A stretch of 64,000 nt of DNA from Trinickia acidisoli (GTDB lineage Bacteria > Pseudomonadota > Gammaproteobacteria > Burkholderiales > Burkholderiaceae), in assembly GCF_017315725.1 (NCBI RefSeq), contig NZ_JAFLRG010000002.1, forward strand, positions 744,001-808,000, read 5' to 3'. Every line of letters starts with the position of its first letter. Position 1 is the first letter of the stretch. The position numbers and the translations under genes were made by a program. The notes beneath the pieces are model-generated. The model was not told the origin of the DNA. It did not search any database and saw nothing but the letters and a program-made list of their open reading frames with translations. This document shows positions 25,458 to 34,722 of the stretch, one piece after another.

Positions 25458-25673
25458 CCACAGCAATATATACGTTTTCCCGTTGTGTTGTCTTCTAGGC
25501 CGGCGGGCATGCAGCCGGCCTGTGCCCGCAAGCCCAGGGCGGATATCGGGCAAGTCTTCGCCAAACGCGGTAAAGTGCCGGCCTTTCGCCTAGATTGAAT
25601 TCGGCACGCCGCGTGCAAAACGCCATTCCGAAGCCGTGACGCTGCCGGCCGTGTTCCCGATGTCATTGCCATC

Positions 25674-26129
25674 ATGAAACGATTCGTCATTGCTCTCTTC
25701 ATTCTTGTCGCCTCGGCATTGCCCGCGTTTGCGTGCGCGACGTCGCTCGACGAATCGCTCCATTGCGATCGTCCCGCGCATGCATTCATCGGCGCTTTGG
25801 AGGCGCAAGGTTTGATCGATCCGCATCCGTCGCGCGTCGAGTCGAACTCCATCAATGCGTTCGATCCGATCCACGGCGTCGATTTGACCGCGTTCGGTTT
25901 TCACGTCTTCGCCATCGTCGGCTTTCAAAAAGATGACCCGATGTTTCGCAAGGGCGATGGCAAACCGATTGCCGATTCCGCGTACGGCGCGGTCGTGCTC
26001 GGTGCGACCAACAAGGTAAAAGCGGCCGTCGAGGCAGGCGGCAGCACGGCGATCGTCGAGCACGTCGCACCATTGGTGACGGCGATCTTTTGCCAGCAGG
26101 ACACAAGTGCACCTGCGGACTCGCATTGA
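25674..26129 (+). CDS. Exported protein of unknown function
   Basis: A 151-residue protein with a clean signal peptide (MKRFVIALFILVASALPAFA) and a mature part with about three cysteines (C-A-T-S at the new N-terminus, LHCDR, and IFCQQ near the end), which could form disulfides in the periplasm. The central part contains the readable stretch AFDPIHGVDLTAFGFHVFAI. I do not recognise a named domain. It is divergent from the phosphonate operon and 360 bases upstream of the porin gene; no functional link is evident. Confidence 0.7.
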   Translation: MKRFVIALFILVASALPAFACATSLDESLHCDRPAHAFIGALEAQGLIDPHPSRVESNSINAFDPIHGVDLTAFGFHVFAIVGFQKDDPMFRKGDGKPIADSAYGAVVLGATNKVKAAVEAGGSTAIVEHVAPLVTAIFCQQDTSAPADSH

Positions 26130-26491
26130 ATTCGCTTTCAATTTTCTTTCGCTGTTTCTTGCGTTGCGGCGCATCGACGGTTGCCAATGGCAGTTCATTC
26201 TCAGGGTTAATCCTAGGTGGGGCCCGTTTTTGCCTACCGCTATCGACGAATGAAAGCCATTGCTGTCTCCTCAGTTGGCAATACGCAACGATGCTTCGCG
26301 AGTGCGCGCACCACGATGGACTTGCCGATCCTGTCGTGCAACCATCCTCTCCATTACGTCGTCATGACGAGCAGTTCGAGAGAGACCGAGCGCGATTCGA
26401 TCGCCGGTCGCCGGTTGCGGAAACAGCAAATGACGGGCATGGCCCGGACAACAGCGGATCTCTCAGTCAATTCGTCGGTTTGGAGCATTCG
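26130..26491. other. Intergenic region upstream of the porin gene
   Basis: About 360 bases without a convincing gene. A reading frame continues from 26090 into the porin, but the porin signal peptide begins only at 26492. The region should carry the porin promoter and leader; I could not assign a promoter box or hairpin with confidence. Confidence 0.5.
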
Positions 26492-27655
26492 ATGAAAAAG
26501 CATGTGTTTTCTCTCGTCGCGCTGACGGCTTTCGCAGCGCCAGCATTCGCCCAAAACAGCGTCACGTTGTACGGTCTGATCGATGAAGGGTTCAATTACA
26601 CGAACAACGTGCAGGGCAACCACAATTACGAGCTGGCCAGCGGGGACGCCCAAGGCAGCCGCTGGGGCTTGAAGGGCGCGGAGGATCTGGGCAACGGCCT
26701 CAAAGCGATCTTCCAATTGGAAAACGGTTTCGACGTCAACACGGGCCGCTTGAATCAAGGCGGCCGCCTGTTCGGCCGGCAAGCGTTCGTCGGCTTGTCG
26801 AGCGACTTCGGTACCGTCACGCTCGGGCGCCAGTACGACTCGGTCGTCGACTATCTCGCGCCGACTACGGCGAACGGCAACTGGGGCGGCTATTTGCTCT
26901 CGCATCCGTTCGACAACGACAACACGGACAACTCGTTCCGCGTCGACAACACGATCAAATACGCAAGCCCGAATTATTCCGGCCTCCAATTCGGCGGCAC
27001 GTACAGCTTCAGCAACAGCACGGGATTTTCCGACAACCGTCAATACAGCCTCGGTGGCCAATACCAGAACGGCGGCTTGCTGGTTGGCGCGGCCTACTTG
27101 CAGGCGAACAATCCGGGCGTGACCGAGGGCGGCGCCATCGCAACGGACGACGCGAATTTCACCTCGTCGCGTTTGCGCATTTTCGGTGGCGGCGTCAATT
27201 ACACGTTCGGGCCTGCGACTGCCGGCTTTGTCTATACGAATACGAACATCAGCAATCCGACGGCCGATGCGTATCTCACGAGCGCCGATTCACTGCTGCC
27301 CGTCACCGGGCCGCTCGCCGGTGCGACGTTGAATACGCTGAAGTTCCAGAACTTCGAAGTGAACGGCAAATATCAGCTCACGCCTGCGATGTTCATCGGC
27401 GCGCAGTATGTCTATACGATAGAGAACTACGACACGACGCTCGGCGGCGTAACGCCGAAGATTCATACGTTCGGGCTGATGGTCGATTACAACCTCTCGA
27501 AGCGCACGGACGTCTACATTCAAGGCGCGTTCCAGAAGGTGGCGGGCGATAGCACGGGCTCTTCGCTCGATCACGCCTACATACCGGGGGCGGACGACTT
27601 GTCGAGTACCTCGAAGCAAGCCGTGGCGCGTGTAGGCATTCGTCACAAGTTCTAA
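26492..27655 (+). CDS. Outer-membrane general porin (OmpC-like, 16-stranded)
   Basis: A 387-residue trimeric-type porin of the beta-proteobacterial Gram-negative porin family. Signal peptide MKKHVFSLVALTAFAAPAFA, then the typical first strand QNSVTLYGLIDEGFNY. Motifs SRWGLKGAEDLGNGLKAIFQLE and LFGRQAFVGLSSDFGTVTLGRQY (strands and loop 3 region) are characteristic. It ends with RVGIRHKF, the aromatic C-terminus recognised by the BAM complex. It lets small hydrophilic solutes in. Only five bases separate it from the downstream hydratase-like gene, so they may be co-transcribed. Confidence 0.96.
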   Translation: MKKHVFSLVALTAFAAPAFAQNSVTLYGLIDEGFNYTNNVQGNHNYELASGDAQGSRWGLKGAEDLGNGLKAIFQLENGFDVNTGRLNQGGRLFGRQAFVGLSSDFGTVTLGRQYDSVVDYLAPTTANGNWGGYLLSHPFDNDNTDNSFRVDNTIKYASPNYSGLQFGGTYSFSNSTGFSDNRQYSLGGQYQNGGLLVGAAYLQANNPGVTEGGAIATDDANFTSSRLRIFGGGVNYTFGPATAGFVYTNTNISNPTADAYLTSADSLLPVTGPLAGATLNTLKFQNFEVNGKYQLTPAMFIGAQYVYTIENYDTTLGGVTPKIHTFGLMVDYNLSKRTDVYIQGAFQKVAGDSTGSSLDHAYIPGADDLSSTSKQAVARVGIRHKF

Positions 27656-27660
27656 TCATC

Positions 27661-28413
27661 ATGGCCAACACGCAAGAACTTGCCGCGCGCATTGTGCAGG
27701 CGCGCCGCACGCATACGCTGATCGATCCGGGCTCGCTCGCATCGTGCAAGCCGGCCAATGCCGACGAAGCCTATGTCGTGCAGCAGCTCGTGCTCGACGA
27801 ATTGGGCGGCTGTGCCGGCTACAAGATTGGCGCGCCGTCGCCGACGGCCGCGCCGCAGTGTTCGCCGTTGCCCGCGACGAAGGTGTTCGGTGCGGCCACG
27901 GGTATTCGCCGTAGCGACTATGCACGCATCGGTCTCGAACTCGAGATCGCTTTCAGCTTTGCCGAAGACGTCGACCATCGGTTGTCCGAGCAAGCGGATG
28001 ACGTGATCGATGCGATCGATACGATGTCGGTCGTCGCCGAAATCGTCGACAGTCGCTTCGACGGCTGGCCGAAGGTCGACCCATTGCTTCAGCTTGCCGA
28101 TTTGCAAAACAACGGAGCGCTCGTGATCGGCGATACGCGGCCGTATGATCGCAACTTCGATTTCAGCGCGCCGCGTCTGAGTTTTTACTGCGACAACCAC
28201 GAGATTTTTCGAGGCACGGCGCGGCATTCGGCGGGCGATCCACGACGCTTGATTGCGTGGCTCGTGGCGCGAACGTTGGAGACGGGGCATTCGATACCGG
28301 CACGCACCGTCTTGACGACGGGTTCCTATACGCCGTTCTACATCGCGACGGGGCCGGGCGTGGTGCGTGGGACGATCGAAGAGTTCGGGAAGATCGAGTT
28401 CGAGATCAAGTAG
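27661..28413 (+). CDS. FAH-superfamily enzyme (2-keto-4-pentenoate hydratase-like)
   Basis: A 250-residue protein of the MhpD/fumarylacetoacetate hydrolase superfamily. The acidic metal-site motif is in GLELEIAFSF (two glutamates, about residue 97-101), with the start GYKIGAPSPTAA matching the hydratase branch and LTTGSYTPF near the C-terminus. Members hydrate 2-hydroxypentadienoate in aromatic degradation or decarboxylate oxo-acids, but no partner pathway genes are present. It starts five bases after the porin stop without a clear ribosome site, and converges on mdcH with seven bases between the stops. Confidence 0.82.
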   Translation: MANTQELAARIVQARRTHTLIDPGSLASCKPANADEAYVVQQLVLDELGGCAGYKIGAPSPTAAPQCSPLPATKVFGAATGIRRSDYARIGLELEIAFSFAEDVDHRLSEQADDVIDAIDTMSVVAEIVDSRFDGWPKVDPLLQLADLQNNGALVIGDTRPYDRNFDFSAPRLSFYCDNHEIFRGTARHSAGDPRRLIAWLVARTLETGHSIPARTVLTTGSYTPFYIATGPGVVRGTIEEFGKIEFEIK

Positions 28414-28420
28414 GGGCTTT

Positions 28421-29356
28421 CTAATCCCCATCCGTCACGCGCCGGCCCACGACGTCGACGAGCCGATCGCCGGTGAACGCGGCCGCCGCAAGTGCGGCGA
28501 CCTCGGGATAGGCTGCGCGTGCAATGGTGGTCAGCACATGCCCCGGCGGCGCCTCGACAAGCAACGTTGCTCCGCGTTCGACGATCGTCGTCAGCGCGTC
28601 GAACCATCGCACCGTATAGCGCATATTGGTGGCCAGGTCGTCGCGGATATCTTCGCCTTTATGCAGCGCGCGAGAGCGCCGATTGCCGATGTATATTTGC
28701 GTAGGTATCCTAAACGTTACATCGGCGGCATACGCTACGAGCGCTTCCGATGCCTCACGCAATAGTTCGCAGTGCGACGGAACGCTGACGGCGAGCCGTG
28801 TGGCACGACTCGCACCGCTCGCGGTGGCGCGTTGGTTGAACGCTTCGAGCGCCTGATCGGAGCCGGCGACGACGATTTGCCGTGGCGCATTGACGTTGGC
28901 GACATACACGCGAGCCGCCAGTGCCGCAGCCGCCGAATCGATCAGCGCCTCGACTTGCGCCTCGGTCAAGCCCTCGATGGCGGAGAGGCCGTATCCGCGC
29001 GGATAGGCTCGCTCCATCAACTCGGCGCGCATCTTCACCATCCGCAGCGCATCGGCGAACGCAATGGCGTCGCAGCCCACGGCGGCAGCATAGGCACCGA
29101 CCGATAGACCCGCGTGCAGTTGCGCCTCGATGCCGGCATCGGCGAGACGCCGTGCAATTGCTACACCGGCCACGACGAGGGCGATCTGAACCGCGACGCT
29201 CGAGCGCAGCGCATCGCTCGAATCTAGCGCGGTGACGTCGAGCGCCAAAACGTCCGAGGCTTCCGCGATCGTCGACGCGACGATAGGATGGGGCGGCAGT
29301 CGATGCAGAAAGCCCGCGCTTTGCGCACCTTGGCCGGGATAGAGCAGCGCGAGCAT
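28421..29356 (-). CDS. mdcH: Malonate decarboxylase epsilon subunit (malonyl-CoA:ACP transacylase)
   Basis: A 311-residue acyltransferase of the FabD type that loads a malonyl group on the malonate decarboxylase acyl carrier protein to start the cycle. The GQGAQSAGF loop opens the protein, the active serine lies in GLSVGAYAAA (GxSxG), and the partner histidine in VPSHCELL. Start MLALLYPGQG: its ATG shares one base with the stop of mdcG (TGATG). Last gene of the mdc operon. Confidence 0.93.
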   Translation of the reverse strand: MLALLYPGQGAQSAGFLHRLPPHPIVASTIAEASDVLALDVTALDSSDALRSSVAVQIALVVAGVAIARRLADAGIEAQLHAGLSVGAYAAAVGCDAIAFADALRMVKMRAELMERAYPRGYGLSAIEGLTEAQVEALIDSAAAALAARVYVANVNAPRQIVVAGSDQALEAFNQRATASGASRATRLAVSVPSHCELLREASEALVAYAADVTFRIPTQIYIGNRRSRALHKGEDIRDDLATNMRYTVRWFDALTTIVERGATLLVEAPPGHVLTTIARAAYPEVAALAAAAFTGDRLVDVVGRRVTDGD

Positions 29357-30111
29357 CAGCCGTTCGCCTCGCCGAGCGAGCCCGCGCTCGCCCAGGGATC
29401 GGCGATGAGGCTTGGGCCGCATGCCGAACGCGCCAGTACGCGCGCTTTGTCTTCGGCCCATTCGCTGAGCGCCACGCCGCCGGCAGGCGTTTCGAGTTGC
29501 GCATCGATGCGCACGCCCATGTTGCGCTCGACGACGCCCAAGCGTGCGCGTAGCGTGCGCGCATGCTCGCGCACGAGCGGCGAAGGCGTTCGAATCAGTA
29601 GATCGAGATCGCTCGTGTCGGTCGCGGTGGGCCGGGCTGTCGCGAGCTCGAAGCCCACGCTGCCGGTCGGCCCCCAAACGAGCGATCCGAGGCAACCGCT
29701 TTCGACGATGACACGCAGCGCCGAAAACGGCGCGAGCGTCCAGCGGCCGGGACCGGCATGCCGATGCAAGAGTTGTTCGGGGGGCGATGCGGACTCGATG
29801 TCTTCATGTGCGACGAATGTCCCGTATCGTTGCTGCCGAGCGTGCCCGCGAAAACCCACGGCGACGGAACCGCGCGGCGCCTGCGCGCGCCGTACCACGG
29901 CGAACGGGGCATCGGCGAACGCGCCGGGGAGCCACGCGGGCATATCGTCGGCCAAGGGGAGCGCGTGCAACCGAAGCAGATCATGTGCTTCGTACTCCTT
30001 AGCATTTCGAAGGCTGTCCGTATGCATTCGCTGCCCGTATTGATCTTCACTCATCGCCGCCGATTCGATGTATCGACATATCGGCTCATCATGGCTATCC
30101 GTCGACGGCAT
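29356..30111 (-). CDS. mdcG: Malonate decarboxylase holo-ACP synthase
   Basis: A 251-residue phosphoribosyl-dephospho-CoA transferase. It attaches the prosthetic group made by MdcB to the serine of the MdcC carrier protein. The nucleotidyltransferase motif DTSDLDLLIR is at about 165-175, and the beginning HDLLRL ... PAWLPGAF fits the family. The chosen start gives a 17-base overlap with mdcE; internal ATGs (for example at MSEDQYGQ) are possible, so the first 20-40 residues are uncertain. Confidence 0.9.
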   Translation of the reverse strand: MPSTDSHDEPICRYIESAAMSEDQYGQRMHTDSLRNAKEYEAHDLLRLHALPLADDMPAWLPGAFADAPFAVVRRAQAPRGSVAVGFRGHARQQRYGTFVAHEDIESASPPEQLLHRHAGPGRWTLAPFSALRVIVESGCLGSLVWGPTGSVGFELATARPTATDTSDLDLLIRTPSPLVREHARTLRARLGVVERNMGVRIDAQLETPAGGVALSEWAEDKARVLARSACGPSLIADPWASAGSLGEANG

Positions 30112-30919
30112 CCCACTGCATCGCGAGACGGCGCCTGACCTCGATCGAAGCGGCTCGCGTCGTGCGCGCCGTGTCAGAATCGAGTCGCCGCGAGAGCTCG
30201 CGCGAGCCCGTACGTGCCGATGCCGCGGCTTCCGTTAGCGCACGGCGCACCGTCGCGATCTGTTCGTCGGTTGGCGCATCGGCATCGACACCCTCGATGA
30301 GACGATCGAGCAAACCGAGCTTGGCGAATGCCGCAAGCGAATAGGACATCGGCGTAATCGTCTCGCCCAATGCATCGAGTGCCTCGACGCAGCGGCGCGT
30401 CACGCGTGCGGCCGCTTCCTTGCCCATGGCATGCACCATCGTACCCGGCGCGGCGAGCGCGAGGATGCGATTGGCCTGGTAGCCGTGCGCGAGAAAGGCA
30501 CCCGACATCGCCGGCCCGACGATCAAGGCGACGACCGGGTGTCCGGCGAGCCGCGCACAAGCGTAGGCGTCGACCGCCGCCGCGCAGGCGAGATGAATGC
30601 CGAGCATTTCCTCGCGATACCCGTACGCCTGACTTTTGACGTCGACGATCGCGACGATCGGCCGGCGCCGTTGCGCATGCGCATCGGCATCCACGACGTC
30701 GCGCACCGCACGTGCCAAGCGCCATCCCTGCTCGAGGCCGACGACGTTTTCGCATGCGCGCGGAAAGCGGTTCTCTGGATCGGGCACGACGGCAATATAG
30801 CGGGCCGATTCATCGCCGAGCAGGGCATCGGCGTAGCGCACGGGGGCCGGACTTGCCGACTGGCCCGCGAGAAGTTGGAGCCATCGCTCGCCGCGGGAGG
30901 GGGAGATCGTGTCGTTCAT
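30095..30919 (-). CDS. mdcE: Malonate decarboxylase gamma subunit
   Basis: A 274-residue protein with a crotonase/carboxyltransferase fold. With MdcD it decarboxylates malonyl-S-ACP to acetyl-S-ACP. Motifs: VDVKSQAYGYREEMLGI and GPAMSGAFLAHGYQANRILAL, including the oxyanion-hole glycines. In the biotin-independent enzyme CO2 is released directly; no biotin carrier genes (MadF-type) are present here. Its ATG shares one base with the mdcD stop. Confidence 0.94.
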   Translation of the reverse strand: MNDTISPSRGERWLQLLAGQSASPAPVRYADALLGDESARYIAVVPDPENRFPRACENVVGLEQGWRLARAVRDVVDADAHAQRRRPIVAIVDVKSQAYGYREEMLGIHLACAAAVDAYACARLAGHPVVALIVGPAMSGAFLAHGYQANRILALAAPGTMVHAMGKEAAARVTRRCVEALDALGETITPMSYSLAAFAKLGLLDRLIEGVDADAPTDEQIATVRRALTEAAASARTGSRELSRRLDSDTARTTRAASIEVRRRLAMQWDAVDG

Positions 30920-31794
30920 TAGGACTCCTTAGCGATCACGAGGTCACCGAACAGGGCTCGCATGTCGCCGGGCGAAACGGTTGCGGGATCGACCTGCGCG
31001 AGCAGTGACAGGTAGCGATCGACGGCTTCCGATCGATGGATTGAGGGGACACCCGCGTCGAAGGCTGCTCGTACGGCTGACCCGATCGCGTCGACGTCGT
31101 CGTCGACGAGATAATCGGCGAGCCCCGATGCGACCCGCTGTTCGCCGCCGATCAACTGCCAAATGCGCCGCCGGTCGCTCGAGTCGAGCTCGTCGATGCC
31201 GGCCTCCTGTTCGATCACTTCGGGGCCGTTCATGCCAAGCCGCCCTTGCCGTGTCATGATCAAGCGCGAGCAGAGCGCTGCCGCGAGCGACATGCCGCCG
31301 AAGCATCCGACCATGCCGGCGATGACGCCGACAACGGGCACGTGCCGTCGCAGCGCGACGATCGCCGCTTGTATTTCAGCGATCACGGCAAGACCGAGAT
31401 TCGCTTCCTGCAATCGAACGCCGCCCGTTTCGAAGACGATGACGGGGCGAACGATCTTGCCGCGCTCGCAGTCTCGCCGTGCGAGCTCGAGGGTCGCGGC
31501 GATCTTGCTGCCCGATACTTCGCCGATGCTTCCGCCTTGAAAGGCCGACTCGATCGCCATGACGACCGCGGCCTCGCCGTCGATCGCGCCGCGCGCGATC
31601 ACCGCGCCGTCGTCGGCCTGGCAGACGATCCCTTGCAACGGCAGCCACGGCGATGTGATCCGATCGAACGGGCCGAGCAATTCGCGGAATGTCCCATTGT
31701 CGAGCAGACGCTGCGCGCGCTGGCGCGCCGTGAGTTCGATGAAGCTCTCACGTGCGACGAAGGCCGGCGCGGCGAGGGAATCGACGGTGCTCAT
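30919..31794 (-). CDS. mdcD: Malonate decarboxylase beta subunit
   Basis: A 291-residue carboxyltransferase-fold subunit, partner of MdcE in the decarboxylase core. Characteristic stretches are ESFIELTARQRAQRLLD at the start, AFQGGSIGEVSGSKIAATLE, and the oxyanion region GMVGCFGGMSLAAALC. It overlaps mdcC upstream by four bases (ATGA) and mdcE downstream by one, so the three are translationally coupled and probably made in fixed ratio. Confidence 0.94.
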   Translation of the reverse strand: MSTVDSLAAPAFVARESFIELTARQRAQRLLDNGTFRELLGPFDRITSPWLPLQGIVCQADDGAVIARGAIDGEAAVVMAIESAFQGGSIGEVSGSKIAATLELARRDCERGKIVRPVIVFETGGVRLQEANLGLAVIAEIQAAIVALRRHVPVVGVIAGMVGCFGGMSLAAALCSRLIMTRQGRLGMNGPEVIEQEAGIDELDSSDRRRIWQLIGGEQRVASGLADYLVDDDVDAIGSAVRAAFDAGVPSIHRSEAVDRYLSLLAQVDPATVSPGDMRALFGDLVIAKES

Positions 31795-32102
31795 GCATTT
31801 TCTCCTTGCCCGCCTTCCACGGCCTCGACGGCTTCGGCGAGCCGCAGCGCGACGACGCCCGGTGTCGCGCCGAAATCGTTGATTTCGATCGACGCCGCCC
31901 CGTCATATCGAGTGAAGAACCGATCGAGCACGCTCTTCCAAATGTGCGCGTAACCGTCGACGCTCGTATTGACGACGACGCGCGCTTGCATCGCATCGTT
32001 CGGCGCGAGCAGCACTTCGAGATCGCCCGAGCCGACCACGCCCACGTGTGCGCGCGCGGCAACCGTGCGGCGCGCCGGGAAATCGAATGTCAGATGCTCC
32101 AT
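31791..32102 (-). CDS. mdcC: Malonate decarboxylase acyl carrier protein (delta subunit)
   Basis: A 103-residue carrier protein that bears 2'-(5''-phosphoribosyl)-3'-dephospho-CoA on a serine, here Ser25 in GVVGSGDLEVLL, the conserved attachment context. The start MEHLTFDFP overlaps the end of mdcB by 13 bases. A longer frame runs on upstream, but that is a shadow of mdcB. Confidence 0.94.
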   Translation of the reverse strand: MEHLTFDFPARRTVAARAHVGVVGSGDLEVLLAPNDAMQARVVVNTSVDGYAHIWKSVLDRFFTRYDGAASIEINDFGATPGVVALRLAEAVEAVEGGQGENA

Positions 32103-33016
32103 GTTTGTGATCCCCCATTGGCGCTCGGCGGCGCCAGCCTGTCGATGAAAAGCGTTGCGGCGAGCAGATCGGCAGCGCCGCCCGGCGAAGCATTGAGTGC
32201 GAGCAGACGCGCTTCGAGCCGGTCGAATGCGGCGCGCCCGCTCAGTGTGGAACTGCCGCCCAGCGTCAGTATCTCGCGTGCGCCGTCCTTTGCCGCCGCC
32301 AGCGCGGGCGGGCCGGCGCGATGCAGTAGGCAAGTGTCGTCGAGCGTCGTCATGATTGCGAGTAGCGCGTCGATTCGCGCGGCGTTCTCGGCGATGCCGC
32401 AGCGTCGCGCCGCGTGCAACGCAGGTAGACCGGCGTGCAGTATGTGCGGGAACCCCTCCTGCGCTTCGCGTCGCGCTCCGCCGACACCGTAGCGTTCACG
32501 CACGCGTGCGCCGTTGCTCTCGATGAGCGGAGCGCCGTGATCGGGAAAGCAGGCGATTTGCGCGCCGATGCAGCAGATCGCATCGGCAAAGCGCGGCCGC
32601 CCCTGCGCGAGCTCGCCGTAAATAGTTGCACCCGCAACCAATAGACCGATAATCCAGATTGCGCCTCGGTGTGCGTTGCTGCCTTGCGTCGCGCGCATCA
32701 TCACGGTTTCACCGGCACGGCCGATGGCGGCCAGGTCGGTGCGCAATGCGGCCGAGGGCCGTTTGCCTCGCGATGCGCGCGCGAGCGCGGCGAACGTGGG
32801 TTCGAGCGAATACGCGGATCGTTCCATCACGGCAACGCTCAAATCGCGATGCGCTCCGCTGCCGCGCCGATCGACGAGCGCGGGTTTGGGCGTGACGTGC
32901 GCTTCTTCGATCAGCGCATCGGTGGCGAAGCGCGCGAGCCGCATGGCGATGTCGTCATGCGGCGCCGCAATGTCGCGCTCGACGCGATGCGTTCGACGAA
33001 CGGCTCGGGCAGGCAT
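32090..33016 (-). CDS. mdcB: Triphosphoribosyl-dephospho-CoA synthase
   Basis: A 308-residue CitG/MdcB-type enzyme that makes the precursor of the MdcC prosthetic group from ATP and dephospho-CoA. Typical motifs: ALIEEAHVTPKPALVDRRGSGAH (residues about 34-56), TQGSNAHRGAIW and TLDDTCLLHRAG. The start lies three bases after the mdcA stop, consistent with coupling. Confidence 0.93.
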   Translation of the reverse strand: MPARAVRRTHRVERDIAAPHDDIAMRLARFATDALIEEAHVTPKPALVDRRGSGAHRDLSVAVMERSAYSLEPTFAALARASRGKRPSAALRTDLAAIGRAGETVMMRATQGSNAHRGAIWIIGLLVAGATIYGELAQGRPRFADAICCIGAQIACFPDHGAPLIESNGARVRERYGVGGARREAQEGFPHILHAGLPALHAARRCGIAENAARIDALLAIMTTLDDTCLLHRAGPPALAAAKDGAREILTLGGSSTLSGRAAFDRLEARLLALNASPGGAADLLAATLFIDRLAPPSANGGSQTWSI

Positions 33017-33019
33017 CGG

Positions 33020-34681
33020 TCACCAGCTCCGGAAGCGGGCCGGCGGCGCATAGAGCCCGCCCGACCATGCGACGAGATCGTCGATGCTGCGAGCAGCCAG
33101 CAGCGAGCGCTTGGCTTGAGCGCGCCGAATGCCGAGGTCTTCAGGGTAGGCGACGATGCCGCGACGCCTGAGCTCGGCCGTGCGCTCGGGCTTCGCTCGC
33201 AACCCGATCGACGTGACGCCGGCCACGGCGGCAAGCGCCGCGCGCCGCTCTTCGATGCCTTCCGCCTTGTGCAGATAGGCAATGCCTTCCTCGGTCACGA
33301 CATGGCTGACGTCGTCGCCGTAGATCATCACGGGCGCAATCGGCATGGCGTTTTTGTTGCCGACGGCAATCGCGTCGAGTTCGTCGACGAACGTGGGCTC
33401 GCCGCCTTTCTTGTACGTCTCCGCCAGTTGGACGACGAGCTTACGGCCGCGCGCGACGGGGCCGTCGGTTTGCTTCAGCAGCTTGAGCCATGCCTCGCTC
33501 GCGTGGCGGCGTCCGTGCGGATCGTGGCCCATGTTGGGTGCACCGCCGAAGCCGGCGAGGCGCCCGCGCGTCACGGTGGACGAATTCGCATCGACATCGA
33601 TTTGCAGCGTCGAGCCGATGAATAGATCGACGCCGTACTGGCCGGCCAACTGGCACAGCACGCGGTTCGAACGCAGGCTGCCGTCTCGCCCCGTGAAGAA
33701 GACGTCGGGACGCGCGGCAACATAGGCTTGCATGCCCACTTCGCTGCCGAAGCAATGGACGCTGTCGACCCATCCCGATTCGATCGCGGGGATCAGCGTG
33801 GGATGAGGGTTGAGCGTCCAGTTGCGGCAGATCTTCCCTTTCAAGCCGAGCTCGGCGCCATACGTCGGCAGAATCAGTTCGATGGCGGCCGTATCGAAGC
33901 CGATGCCGTGATTGAGCGACGTGACACCGTATTGTTCGTAAATGCCGCGAATGACCATCATCGCGGTGAGCACCTGCAAATCGCCGATGTGACGCGGATC
34001 GCGCGTGAACAGCGGCTCGACGGCGAACGGCCGGTCGGCCTGCACGACCACGTCCACCCACGAGCCCGGAATGTCGACGCGCGGCAGCGTGTCGACGACC
34101 TCGTTGACCTGGACGATGACGATACCGTGCCGGAATGCCGCCGCTTCGGCGATCGTGGGGGTGTCTTCCGTGTTCGGGCCGGTATAGAGATTGCCATGGC
34201 GATCGGCTTTCTCCGCACACAGCAGCGCGACTTGCGGCGTTAGGTCGACGAACATGCGCGCGTAGAGTTCGACGTAGGTGTAGATCGCGCCGATCTCGAG
34301 CAGACCGTCTTCGAGCAGTTGCGCGACCCGCAGGCTTTGCGGACCCGCGAACGAGAAATCGACCTTGCGTGCGATGCCGCGCTCGAATAGCGTCAAATGT
34401 TCCGGGCGGCTAATGCTGGAGATCAACAAATGGACGCCGTTGACGGTCTCGGGATCGACGCGTGCCAGCGCGCGCGACAAGAAATCGGCTTGCTTTTGAT
34501 TGTCGCCTTCCAATGCGACGCGGTCGCCCGGACGAATCAGCGCTTCGAGTGCATCGACGATGCGTTCCGACGGCAAGATGCCGTCTTCGAGCCACGGCGA
34601 AACGACGGCGAGCCGCCGTGCTTTTTCGTCGCGCAGAGTGGTCCACGTGCGCTGGACCGGTGCTTCGGCTGCGGATGTCAT
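33020..34681 (-). CDS. mdcA: Malonate decarboxylase alpha subunit (acetyl-ACP:malonate ACP transferase)
   Basis: A 553-residue CoA-transferase-like subunit that exchanges the acetyl group on the carrier protein for malonate, keeping the cycle going. The full family length and stretches such as RPGDRVALEGDNQKQADFL, YTGPNTEDTPTIAEAAAF and FGGAPNMGHDPHGRRHASEAW identify it clearly. It is the first gene of mdcA-B-C-D-E-G-H. AGGAG lies 11 bases upstream. The GntR regulator gene follows 41 bases further upstream on the same strand. Confidence 0.96.
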   Translation of the reverse strand: MTSAAEAPVQRTWTTLRDEKARRLAVVSPWLEDGILPSERIVDALEALIRPGDRVALEGDNQKQADFLSRALARVDPETVNGVHLLISSISRPEHLTLFERGIARKVDFSFAGPQSLRVAQLLEDGLLEIGAIYTYVELYARMFVDLTPQVALLCAEKADRHGNLYTGPNTEDTPTIAEAAAFRHGIVIVQVNEVVDTLPRVDIPGSWVDVVVQADRPFAVEPLFTRDPRHIGDLQVLTAMMVIRGIYEQYGVTSLNHGIGFDTAAIELILPTYGAELGLKGKICRNWTLNPHPTLIPAIESGWVDSVHCFGSEVGMQAYVAARPDVFFTGRDGSLRSNRVLCQLAGQYGVDLFIGSTLQIDVDANSSTVTRGRLAGFGGAPNMGHDPHGRRHASEAWLKLLKQTDGPVARGRKLVVQLAETYKKGGEPTFVDELDAIAVGNKNAMPIAPVMIYGDDVSHVVTEEGIAYLHKAEGIEERRAALAAVAGVTSIGLRAKPERTAELRRRGIVAYPEDLGIRRAQAKRSLLAARSIDDLVAWSGGLYAPPARFRSW

Positions 34682-34722
34682 CGGGCGAATCGGCTCCTAT
34701 ATAGGGAAGGGGCGAACGGGGG